A DNA stretch of 64,000 bases from positions 62,001 through 126,000 of the forward strand of contig CAVURU010000001.1 in assembly GCA_963744005.1 (NCBI GenBank), written 5' to 3'. The translations under genes and the position numbers were made by a program. Source of the stretch: Palsa-504 sp963744005 (GTDB lineage Bacteria > Actinomycetota > Actinomycetes > Streptosporangiales > Streptosporangiaceae). Below the pieces are notes generated by a model, which was not told the origin of the DNA, made no database searches, and was given only the letters and a program-made list of their open reading frames with translations. This document shows positions 25,723 to 33,531 of this stretch, in pieces. Within the stretch, counting starts at the first letter, position 1, and each line of letters opens with the position of its first letter.

Positions 25723-26391
25723 ATGGTCGAGCGTCGGCAGGAATTCGAGCGGGACCTGGAAGCCATCGAGGCCAAGGTCATCGAGCTGTTCGCCATCCTG
25801 GCCGAGGACCTGCCCGAGGCCACCGCTGCCCTGCTGAGCGGTAACAACGAGATCATGCAGAAGCTGCTGGCCCGGGATCAGGTGATCAGTGCCCTGTACC
25901 CGGAGACCGAGCAGCTGGCCAACCGGGAGATCCTGCTGCAGGCCCCGGTGGCCGACGACCTGCGCTTCCTGCTGTCGGTGCTGCGCATCCTGACCGAGTT
26001 CGAGCTGTCCCACGACCTCGTCATCCAGATCGCCTCCCGGGCCAACCACATTCTCAGCGACGACCTGTCGCCGCGCACCCGGGGCATCATCGAGCGGATG
26101 GGCAGCCTGGCCGCCGACATGTGGCGCCAGGCGGCGGACTGCTGGTACCAGCGGGACCGCTCAGCCGCCCAGGCCCTGGCCGAGCGCGACGACGAGATGG
26201 ACCAGCTCTACTCCAGCCTGATCGCCGAGCTGGCCTCCGGCTCGATGACGCTGCCGGTGGCGATGGACATGACGCTGGTGGCACGGTTCTACGAGCGGCT
26301 CGGGGACCACGCGGTCATCATCGCCCGCCGGGTGGTCTACCTGGCCGGGTCGACCGGATCCGCCGGGCCCGAAGGCCCGGCGGGAGAGTAG
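25723..26391 (+). CDS. phoU: Phosphate-signalling regulator PhoU
   Basis: A 222-residue helical protein with two PhoU three-helix repeats: first around FERDLEAIEAKVIELFAILAEDLPEATAALLSG, second around HILSDDLSPRTRGIIERMGSLAADMWRQAADCW. Acidic metal-binding motifs (ERDDEMDQLY; RFYERLGDHAVIIARR) are present. PhoU restrains the Pst transporter and phosphate signalling when phosphate is plentiful. It faces the pst operon tail to tail. Confidence 0.9.
   Translation: MVERRQEFERDLEAIEAKVIELFAILAEDLPEATAALLSGNNEIMQKLLARDQVISALYPETEQLANREILLQAPVADDLRFLLSVLRILTEFELSHDLVIQIASRANHILSDDLSPRTRGIIERMGSLAADMWRQAADCWYQRDRSAAQALAERDDEMDQLYSSLIAELASGSMTLPVAMDMTLVARFYERLGDHAVIIARRVVYLAGSTGSAGPEGPAGE
26361..26382. 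terminator. Hairpin at the phoU/pstB convergence
   Basis: A perfect 9-bp stem (CGCCGGGCC and complement) with a CGAA tetraloop, inside the last codons of phoU. Confidence 0.6.
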
Positions 26392-26434
26392 CAGTATCCG
26401 GTCCGTCCCGGCCGGGGCAGCCGGGCTGGCTTCG

Positions 26435-27339
26435 TCAGCCCATCCGGCCGGTGACGTAGGCCTTGGTCCGGTCGTCCTGCGGGTCGCCGAACAGGCGGTC
26501 CGTCTGGTCGTACTCCACCAGCGTGCCGGTCCTGATGTCGTTCTCGGAGTCGACCAGCACGGAGAAGAACGCGGTACGGTCACTGACCCGGGTGGCCTGC
26601 TGCATGTTGTGGGTCACGATGACGATCGTGTACTGGTCCTTGATCTCCTTCATCAGGTCCTCGATGGCCCCGGTGGCGATCGGGTCCAGCGCCGAGGCCG
26701 GCTCGTCCATCAGGACCACGTCCGGCTCGACGGCCAGGGTCCGGGCGATGCACAGCCGCTGGGCCTGCCCGCCGGACAGGCTCAGGCCCGAGGTGCCGAG
26801 CCGGTTCTTGACCTCGTCCCACAGCGCCGCCTGGCGCAGTGAGCGCTCCACGATCTCGTCGAGCCGGGACTTGCCGCGGATGCCGTTGATACGCGGGCCG
26901 TAGGCCACGTTGTCGTAGATGGACTTGGGGAACGGGTTCGGCTTCTGGAACACCATCCCGATCCGGCGCCGCACCGCGGTGGCCGAGACGTCCTTGTCGT
27001 ACAGGGCTTCCCCGCGATAGCGCACATCACCCTCGACCCGGGCCCCGATCACCAGGTCGTTCATCCGGTTCAGGGTGCGCAGCACGGTGGTCTTGCCGCA
27101 CCCGGACGGACCGATGAAGGCCGTGATCTGGTGCTCGTAGATGGTCAGCGAGACGTTGGTGACGGCCCGGAACGAGCCGTAGTAGATCGAGACGTCGTTG
27201 ACCTCGAAGACCGGGTCACCAGAGAAAGCGCCGGCTCCTGCTGGAGGGCCGCGGGCTGGGGCAGCGGTACGTTCTGCCGGGTGGCCGCCTCGGGCACAGC
27301 CTCGAGGTTGGCGAGAGCGTTCGGATCAGACGGTTCCAT
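26435..27339 (-). CDS. pstB: Phosphate ABC transporter ATPase PstB, frameshifted
   Basis: The gene begins at ATG 27339 (GGGAAGG just upstream) with an unusual 40-residue Pro/Gln/Ala-rich N-terminal extension (MEPSDPNALANLEAV...). At about 27220 the frame slips; PVFEVNDVSIYYGSFRAVTNV, Walker A GPSGCGKTT and the rest follow in the next frame. Adding one base at TCTCT-GGTGAC gives 301 residues. Further motifs: Q-loop FQKPNPFP, signature LSGGQAQRL, Walker B VVLMDEPASALDP, His loop VTHNM. It energises phosphate import through PstC/PstA. Read in one frame only, the downstream part would lack Walker A. Confidence 0.85.
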
Positions 27340-27347
27340 GACCTTCC

Positions 27348-28241
27348 CTAGCGAGAATACCGGGCGAATCGGGCGGTGACGAAGCGGGCCACGATCATCA
27401 GGACGAACGCGATCACGATGAGGGTCAGGGCGGCGCCCCAGCCGCGGCTCTGGGCCCCGGCGTACGGCGTGTTCGCGTTCGCGAAAATCTGCGACGGCAG
27501 CGAGGTGTTGGGACCGCTGAAGACGTTCCAGTTGACCGAGCTCACGGTCAGGATGGTGAACAGCAGCGGCGCGGTCTCGCCGGCCGCCCGGGCGATGGCC
27601 AGCAGCGAGCCGGAGACGATCCCGCCGAGGGCGGCGGGCAGCACCACGGTCAGGGTGACCCGGGCCTTGGTGGCGCCGAGGGCGTAGCTGCCCTCGCGCA
27701 GCGCGTTGGGCACCAGCTTGAGCATCTCCTCGCTGGACCGGATGACCACCGGCAGCATCAGGCAGGCCAGCGCGAACGCGCCGGCCAGACCGGACAGGCC
27801 GAAGTGCAGCACCCAGATGGAGAAGATGAACAGGCCCATCACGATCGACGGCACGCCGGTCATCACGTCGGCCAGGAAACGCACGATCCAGGCCAGCACG
27901 CCCCGGCCGCCGTATTCGTTGATGTAGACCGCGCCCAGCACGCCGAGCGGGACGGCCATCAGCGCCGCCAGCCCGGTGATGAGGATCGTCCCGGCGATGG
28001 CCGGGCCGATGCCGCCGGTCCCGGGCGGCGCCACCGTCGACGGGATCTGGCCGGTCAGGAACGACCAGCTGATGGCCGAGGCGCCCTTGGCGATGACGGT
28101 GAACAGCACGAACCCGAGCGGGATCATAGCCAGGATGAACGAAAGGACCATGAGCCAGGTGGCAATCTGGTTCTTGGTCCGCCGCCAGCCGGCAGGCTCG
28201 CGCAGGTCGACCTTCCCCGCATCGGCACCGACAGCAGTCAT
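27348..28241 (-). CDS. pstA: Phosphate ABC transporter permease PstA
   Basis: A 297-residue inner-membrane permease with six predicted TM helices. The cytoplasmic coupling loop is EEMLKLVPNALREGSYALGATKARVTLTVVLPAALGGI (the EAA motif). The start ATG 28241 shares a base with the pstC stop, so the two are coupled. It ends 8 bases before pstB. Together with PstC it forms the phosphate channel. Confidence 0.93.
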   Translation of the reverse strand: MTAVGADAGKVDLREPAGWRRTKNQIATWLMVLSFILAMIPLGFVLFTVIAKGASAISWSFLTGQIPSTVAPPGTGGIGPAIAGTILITGLAALMAVPLGVLGAVYINEYGGRGVLAWIVRFLADVMTGVPSIVMGLFIFSIWVLHFGLSGLAGAFALACLMLPVVIRSSEEMLKLVPNALREGSYALGATKARVTLTVVLPAALGGIVSGSLLAIARAAGETAPLLFTILTVSSVNWNVFSGPNTSLPSQIFANANTPYAGAQSRGWGAALTLIVIAFVLMIVARFVTARFARYSR

Positions 28242-29224
28242 CAGGCACCACGCTTCCGCCGGGCGTTACGTTCCACGACTCCCCGGGCTACGACGTTGAT
28301 GATGATCGTGAACACGAACAGGAGCACCCCGAGGCCCATCAGGGCGGCCCGGAACGTCCCGCTGGCCTCGCCGAACTGGTTGGCGATGACGGCCGGCATG
28401 CTGTAGCCGGGGGCGAACAGGTGCGAGGTGATGGTGGGCGAGGCCCCGATGACCAGGGCGGCCGCGATGGTCTCGCCCATGGCCCGGCCCAGGCCGAGCA
28501 GGATCGCGCCGACGACGCCGCCCTGGCTGTGCGGCCAGACGGCGCCCCGGATCATCTCCCACCGGGTGGCACCGAGGGCGTAGGCGCCCTCCTTGTCGAT
28601 GGCCGGCACGGTCGCGATGACCTCGCGGGACAGGGACGTCACGATCGGGGTGATCATGAAGGCCAGGATGAGGCCGGCGGTGAAGAACGAAGCCCCGCTC
28701 ACCGGCTGGCCGAACAGCGGGCCGAGGATCGGGGCGCTGCCCACCCCGCCCGCGATGTCGGTGTAGATCTTCTGCAGCCACGGGGCGAAGACCAGGATGC
28801 CCCACAGGCCCCACACCACCGAGGGCACCACGGCCAGCAGGTCGATCACGTACACGATCGGCTGGCCCCACCGGCGCGGCACGACCTCGGTCAGCAGCAG
28901 GGCGATGCCCACGCTGACCGGGACGGCCAGGATCAGGGCGATGACCGCGGTCAGGGCCGTGCCGTAGATGAAGGCCAGCGCGCCGAACTTGTTGGCGCCC
29001 GGATCCCAGTCGTTGGTGAAGATCTTCAGGCCCTCGGCGGAGAACCACGACGAGGCCTGCTGGCTGGTGGAGACCGCGATCAGGACCAGGATGACCAGGA
29101 CCAGCAGGCCGGAGGCCAGCGCCAGGATCTGGAACACCCGGTCGCCGACGGGCCGGTGCGAGGACAGAGTAGGGGTGGTGGACCCGGCCGGAACGGCCGG
29201 ATCCACCCGCGTCGCTGTGCTCAT
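28241..29224 (-). CDS. pstC: Phosphate ABC transporter permease PstC
   Basis: A 327-residue permease. Six TM helices; the EAA loop is REVIATVPAIDKEGAYALGATRWEMIRGAVWPHSQGG. The periplasmic loop after TM1 (FSAEGLKIFTNDWDPGANKFGALAFIYGT) is typical of PstC. Start ATG 29224, 42 bases after pstS on the same strand. Confidence 0.93.
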   Translation of the reverse strand: MSTATRVDPAVPAGSTTPTLSSHRPVGDRVFQILALASGLLVLVILVLIAVSTSQQASSWFSAEGLKIFTNDWDPGANKFGALAFIYGTALTAVIALILAVPVSVGIALLLTEVVPRRWGQPIVYVIDLLAVVPSVVWGLWGILVFAPWLQKIYTDIAGGVGSAPILGPLFGQPVSGASFFTAGLILAFMITPIVTSLSREVIATVPAIDKEGAYALGATRWEMIRGAVWPHSQGGVVGAILLGLGRAMGETIAAALVIGASPTITSHLFAPGYSMPAVIANQFGEASGTFRAALMGLGVLLFVFTIIINVVARGVVERNARRKRGA

Positions 29225-29266
29225 GAGGGCGAGCCCGCCTGAGCTGCATTCGCCACGGTTACTTCC

Positions 29267-30355
29267 CTAGCTGGTGATCTTGCTGAGCTGAGCGGTAGCC
29301 GATTGATCCAGGCTCGTCGGCAGCGGTGCGTAGCCCAGGTCGGGCAGCAGCTGCTGGCCGGCCCCGAGCAGGTAGCCGATGTAGGCCTTCAGCATAGCCG
29401 CGGTGTTGGCGCTCGACTGGGTGGCGTACACCAGGTCCCACGACTGGTAGGTGGCCGGGTAGGCCTGCGCGCCGGGCGCCCAGGCCGCCGCGAAGGTGAG
29501 GTCCGCCGCCGGGGTGATCCCGGCTGCGGCCGCTGACGCCGAGGACGGCGACGGCGCGATGTAGTTGCCGTCCTTGTTCTTGACCGACGCCATGCTCAGC
29601 CCGGACGCCTTGGCGGTGGAGTAGTCCACGTAGCCGATGGCACCCGAGGTGGACTTGACGACCTGCGCCACGCCGGGGTTACCGTTGCCGGCCCGGGCCG
29701 TGGACGGCCACTTGATCGTCGAGCTGCTGCCGAGCGTCCACACGCTGGGCGCTGCGTCCTTGAGGAACAGGGTGAAGTTCTGCGTCGTGCCGGAGGAGTC
29801 CGAGCGCACCGCGGTGGTGATGGCGGTGCTGGGCAGGCTGACCCCGGGGTTCTGCGCCGTGATGCTGGGGTCGTTCCACTTGGTGACCTTGCCCTCGAAG
29901 ATGTTCGCGAGGGTGGGCGCGTCCAGCTTCAGGTTGCTCACCCCGGACAAGTTGTAGGCCACCGCGATCGGGCCGATCAGCACCGGGAAGTACAGCACCG
30001 TCTTGCCGTTGAAGTTCGAGGTCTCCGCGGCCGGGATCGGCGAGTCCGATCCGGCGTACTGGACCACGCCCGAGGCCAGGTCGGTCCGGCCCTTGCCCGA
30101 GCCGCCGCTGCCGTAGTTGACGGTCATGCCGGACTGGACCGACTTGAAGGCCGAGATGGCCGCCTGCTGGAACACGGTCTGGAAGGTCGAGCCGCTCCCG
30201 TTCAGCGTGCCGCTCAGGGCGGCGCTGGACGATGAACTGCCACTGCTCGCGGCCGGGCTGCTCGACGAAGAGCTCGATGAGGAGCATGCGGCGAGGCCCA
30301 TCGCGACGACAGCAAACCCTGCCGTCGCGACCTGCCGTCTACGCCGAAGATGCAT
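29267..30355 (-). CDS. pstS: Phosphate-binding lipoprotein PstS
   Basis: A 362-residue substrate-binding protein. The signal peptide starts at ATG 30355 (AGGAG 10 bases upstream; the 19 codons further upstream are not used) and ends in a lipobox LAAC, so the protein is lipid-anchored outside the membrane. A Ser-rich spacer (about 25-48) follows. Phosphate-contacting motifs: GSGSTFQTVFQ, GSGGSGKGRTDLASG and RSDSSGTTQNFTLFL. It is the first gene of pstSCAB and lies behind a PHO-box-type promoter. Confidence 0.95.
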   Translation of the reverse strand: MHLRRRRQVATAGFAVVAMGLAACSSSSSSSSSPAASSGSSSSSAALSGTLNGSGSTFQTVFQQAAISAFKSVQSGMTVNYGSGGSGKGRTDLASGVVQYAGSDSPIPAAETSNFNGKTVLYFPVLIGPIAVAYNLSGVSNLKLDAPTLANIFEGKVTKWNDPSITAQNPGVSLPSTAITTAVRSDSSGTTQNFTLFLKDAAPSVWTLGSSSTIKWPSTARAGNGNPGVAQVVKSTSGAIGYVDYSTAKASGLSMASVKNKDGNYIAPSPSSASAAAAGITPAADLTFAAAWAPGAQAYPATYQSWDLVYATQSSANTAAMLKAYIGYLLGAGQQLLPDLGYAPLPTSLDQSATAQLSKITS

Positions 30356-30432
30356 ATCAGGGTACTCCTTACAGAGTTGATCGGGTTTTGGCCGCGACGA
30401 GCAGACTGTCATGCTGCAGACCGTGGCGCGCG

Positions 30433-30504
30433 AATATAGTCTGTCGGCGCCGGCAGTACCGGCGGGAAAATCAAAGGTGTACAGGAGGGGGCTAAAAGGT
30501 TAAC
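30433..30504 (-). promoter_or_regulatory. pstS promoter with three 11-bp PHO-box units
   Basis: On the minus strand, three consecutive 11-mers occupy 30504-30472: GTTAACCTTTT, AGCCCCCTCCT, GTACACCTTTG. The first and third match the GTTCACC-type PhoP repeat and the middle one is weak. A TATATT -10 element follows at 30438-30433, putting the box at about -46 to -78, the usual PhoP activation position. So pstSCAB should be induced by phosphate starvation. Confidence 0.65.
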
Positions 30505-30924
30505 TTCTGGTGTCTTAGCCCGCGCCGTTCCGCATCGCCGGGCCGACCGGAGAGCCTGGTAAGCGGCCGGGTAAAGCCGAGCCGGGGGCAGCTGCGCAAA
30601 CGTCGCAGGCGATGATCGCGGAATCCGCCCGGCCGCCCGGCTGAGGTCTCGTTCACTTATATGACATCAACTGGCCGTCTTCTCGTCACTTCTAGATTCA
30701 ATTCCTGTTCATTTGTGATGCATCAATTGGGCGGTGGGCCGGCCTAGTTTCCGGCCGTCCCCGCTTGCGGCGAAGACGAGTGAGGCCACGGTGTCGGTGG
30801 ATGCGGCGAAGGCGCTATCTCCTGCGGGCAGCCGCCCGGCCAGGAGCGCTCCGCCTGCCGTCGCGCCCGGCAGCCCCGGCCAGCGGCCGGGCGACGGCCG
30901 CAGCCCAGCCTGGGGCCAGCGGGA
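30505..30924. other. Intergenic region between pstS and the GntR gene
   Basis: About 420 bases. Around 30650-30720 it is AT-rich and has two GTTCA-YTT elements (30652 and 30706) that resemble single PHO units. A 64-codon frame (GTG 30734 to 30928) overlaps the GntR start by four bases but is low-complexity, so I do not call it. No RNA gene seen. Confidence 0.4.
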
Positions 30925-31764
30925 ATGACCGCTGGCGCCGGACACGATCATCAGATCCCCGCACCCGCGGCGGCGTTGCCCAAGGCCCCGCCACCGAGGG
31001 TCGAGGCCAGCATCGAGGGACCGCCGTCGCCGCCCGCCGCCACCGGCGTGCTGGCCGACCGCATCGCCGCGGCACTGGTTCACCGTGAGCCAGGCTGGCG
31101 GCTGCCCCGGCGCACCGCCCTGGCCCGGAGGTACGGCGTCAGCCTGACCGAGATCGACGCCGCGCTGGCCGAGCTGGTCGGCAGGTCCCTGGTCCGGCGG
31201 CTGGCCGACGGGCAGCTCTACCGGGCCAGCCCGGCCGACTACTGGATCCCGGTCGAAGGGGTGGGCGGCCTGTCCACCCGGCTCGACCCGATGGGCAGCG
31301 CGATCACCTGCCAGGCCCGGCACGTGTCGCGACGTGAGGCGCCGCAGGACGTGGCCGGGGCGCTGGGCGTCCCGGCCGGCGAGCCGATCAGGGTCATCCG
31401 CTGCACCTGGTCGGCCGAGGGCCAGCCGGTCGCGGTCTCGACGGCCTACCTGCCCGAGGGGGCACATGGCGCCGCCGCGGCCCCGGCCGAGCCGCAGGCG
31501 GATCCGGGGACCGACCCTGACCTGTCCTTCGAGTCGCTCCTGTCCGGCCAGCCTGCGGCGGCGGTCAGCCTGGAGATGAGCCCGCCGCAGCCCGCCATCG
31601 CGCGTAGCCTGCGGCTGTCGCCCGGGCGGCCGGTGATCACCGTGACGGTCAGGTTCGACGGGCCGGAGCCCGACGCGGCGGCGCTCACCATCGTCATGCT
31701 CAAACCCGAGTTGTTCAGGGTGGCCATAGAGACGGCTGGGACCCCGGCGGCCGCGCCGTCATAA
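30925..31764 (+). CDS. GntR-family regulator with UTRA domain (HutC-like)
   Basis: About 279 residues; the start ATG 30925 is uncertain because there is no clear binding site. A Pro/Ala-rich N-terminus (1-40) precedes the winged helix (about 42-95: LADRIAAALVHREPGWRLPRRTALARRYGVSLTEIDAALAELV). The HutC/UTRA sensor domain (110-270) contains VGGLSTRLDPMGS and GRPVITVTVRFDGPE. UTRA regulators respond to small molecules such as sugars or histidine products. The gene ends 9 bases before the degenerate ATPase cluster, so it may control it. Confidence 0.8.
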   Translation: MTAGAGHDHQIPAPAAALPKAPPPRVEASIEGPPSPPAATGVLADRIAAALVHREPGWRLPRRTALARRYGVSLTEIDAALAELVGRSLVRRLADGQLYRASPADYWIPVEGVGGLSTRLDPMGSAITCQARHVSRREAPQDVAGALGVPAGEPIRVIRCTWSAEGQPVAVSTAYLPEGAHGAAAAPAEPQADPGTDPDLSFESLLSGQPAAAVSLEMSPPQPAIARSLRLSPGRPVITVTVRFDGPEPDAAALTIVMLKPELFRVAIETAGTPAAAPS

Positions 31765-31773
31765 TTCGTAAGC

Positions 31774-33531
31774 GTGTCGAAAGGTCCGCTACCTGGACTC
31801 CCGTGCGGCTACCTGCCAACCTGGATCGGGATGTCGGTCAGGGTCGCCACACAAACAGAGCAGCTGCCACGGCGGGCCCGGTACCTGGTCCCCAGGGACC
31901 TGCCTCGCCGTGGCGAGATCCTGGCTGCCTGCGTCGTGGCCGTCGTGCTGGCCCACCTGCTGTTCGCGCAGCTGACCTTGGTTCTCGCCGTGGTCTTCTC
32001 GCTGACGACCAGGGTGACCAGATGGCGGCTGTCCTGGCTGCTGGTCCCGGTCGCGGTCGCGGTGGCCTGGACGCTGGCCGTGGGCCCGCGGTCCGCGGCG
32101 GCAGGCCTGGTGGCCGGCCCGGCCCAGGTGAGCGCCTACCTCGGGGCCAGCGGGCACCAGGTTGACCACCTGCTGCACTTCACCCCGGCGTTCGCCGCCA
32201 GCCGGAGCTGGCTGCCGCGCCAGCTCCCGCTGGCCATCCTGGCCGCGGCCGCCGAGGCGGCCGTCGTCGGCTGGCTGAGCTGGCTGCACACCGACGAGTG
32301 GGACATGCCGCCGGCCCGGCCGGGCCTGCTGGTCGCCCTGCGCCGAGCCGCCGCCAAGCGGGCCATCCGGGCCGGAGGCGTGGTGACCAGAGACGGTAGC
32401 TGCCTGGGCCTGGCGGCCGGGTCCGGGGCCAGGGTCACGCTGTCGTGGTCCGAGGCCGCGGGCGGGGTAACGGTCTGCGGCACGGCCGAGACCGACGTGC
32501 TGGGCACGAGCTTCCAGCTGGTGCACGCGGCCGTCCGGCGGCGCAAGCCGGTGTTCGCCGTGGACCTCACCGACGATGAGGCACTGCCGGCCCGGCTGGC
32601 CGCGGTGTGCGCCGCGGCCGGCGCGCCCCTGCTGGTCTTCGGCGGCCCGTCGCGGACCGCGGCGGCCGGCGCCGGGCCGGCCTGCTACGAGCCGTTCCGG
32701 CACGGCGCACCCGCGCAGCGGGCGGCGCTGCTGGCCGCCATGATCAGCTGGGACGGCCCGGGCGGCCAGTACCGGCGCAGCTGCGTGGCTTATCTGGAGG
32801 ATGTCTTCGAGCTCATCGACGCCGCCCCGGGCGACCCGCGGGTACCCGTGCTCGACGAGGTCATCCACCTGCTGAACCCGACGGCCATGCGGGCCCGGAT
32901 GGAGCACGTGCCCGCGGTCTATCCGCGGCGCGGCGTCCTGGCTGAGCGGACGCGGGTGTCCATGAGCCTGCTGCACGCGGACCCGGCCACCACCGCCGAG
33001 CTCACCCGGCAGCTGCGCGAGCTGCGCACCTCACCGGCCGGCCGGTGGCTGCGGCCGCCCGCCGAGGCGGCCGCCGGGATCGACGTGCGGCGGGTCGTGG
33101 CCGAGCGGGGGGTGGTCCTGTTCCGCCTGGGCGGCTCGCCGGATCCGGCCGTGCCCGGCATGCTCACCCGGCTGATCTGCCAGGACCTGCTCACGGTGGG
33201 CGCGGCCCTGCGCGGGCTGGGCGTGGACGGCGACGGGATCGTGTGGCTGGGCGGCTGCGGCTCGATGCCGCGGGACGCCGTCACCGAGATGATCACCCGC
33301 GGCCCGGCGGCCGGCTGGCCGGTGCTCGCCACGGCCACGGCCGGGCCGGCCGCCACCGAGCTGGCCGAGCTGGCCAACGTGGTGGTGGCCCACCGGATGG
33401 GCGCGGGCACCGCCCCGCCCGGGCTGGACGGCGTATCCGCCTTGCGCGACGGCGAGTTCCTGCTCGCGGTCAAAGACCCCGGGCGCGAAGTCCCGCGTGC
33501 GTCCTTCGTCCGGGCCCGGGACCGCTCATGA
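31774..33531 (+). CDS. Membrane protein with degenerate TraG/VirD4-like ATPase domain (cluster gene 1)
   Basis: A 585-residue protein. Two or three TM segments (about 50-115) and another hydrophobic stretch (about 150-170) precede a cytoplasmic domain that looks like the motor domain of conjugation coupling proteins. The key segment reads GGVTVCGTAETDVLGTSFQLVHAAVRRRKPVFAVDLTDD. A helix and then the Asp-containing strand follow the place of the P-loop, but no GxxxxGK[ST] is present. A late strand DGIVWLGGCGSM stands where Walker B would be, without Asp-Glu. So ATP hydrolysis looks unlikely. Start GTG 31774 follows a CATAAT element by 8 bases; ATG 31831 is possible. It overlaps gene 2 by four bases. 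Confidence 0.7.
   Translation: MSKGPLPGLPCGYLPTWIGMSVRVATQTEQLPRRARYLVPRDLPRRGEILAACVVAVVLAHLLFAQLTLVLAVVFSLTTRVTRWRLSWLLVPVAVAVAWTLAVGPRSAAAGLVAGPAQVSAYLGASGHQVDHLLHFTPAFAASRSWLPRQLPLAILAAAAEAAVVGWLSWLHTDEWDMPPARPGLLVALRRAAAKRAIRAGGVVTRDGSCLGLAAGSGARVTLSWSEAAGGVTVCGTAETDVLGTSFQLVHAAVRRRKPVFAVDLTDDEALPARLAAVCAAAGAPLLVFGGPSRTAAAGAGPACYEPFRHGAPAQRAALLAAMISWDGPGGQYRRSCVAYLEDVFELIDAAPGDPRVPVLDEVIHLLNPTAMRARMEHVPAVYPRRGVLAERTRVSMSLLHADPATTAELTRQLRELRTSPAGRWLRPPAEAAAGIDVRRVVAERGVVLFRLGGSPDPAVPGMLTRLICQDLLTVGAALRGLGVDGDGIVWLGGCGSMPRDAVTEMITRGPAAGWPVLATATAGPAATELAELANVVVAHRMGAGTAPPGLDGVSALRDGEFLLAVKDPGREVPRASFVRARDRS

Noticed and set aside
30734..30928. 64-codon frame overlapping the GntR start by four bases
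   Set aside because: Low-complexity Ala/Pro/Arg composition and no clear ribosome binding site; the overlap may be chance.
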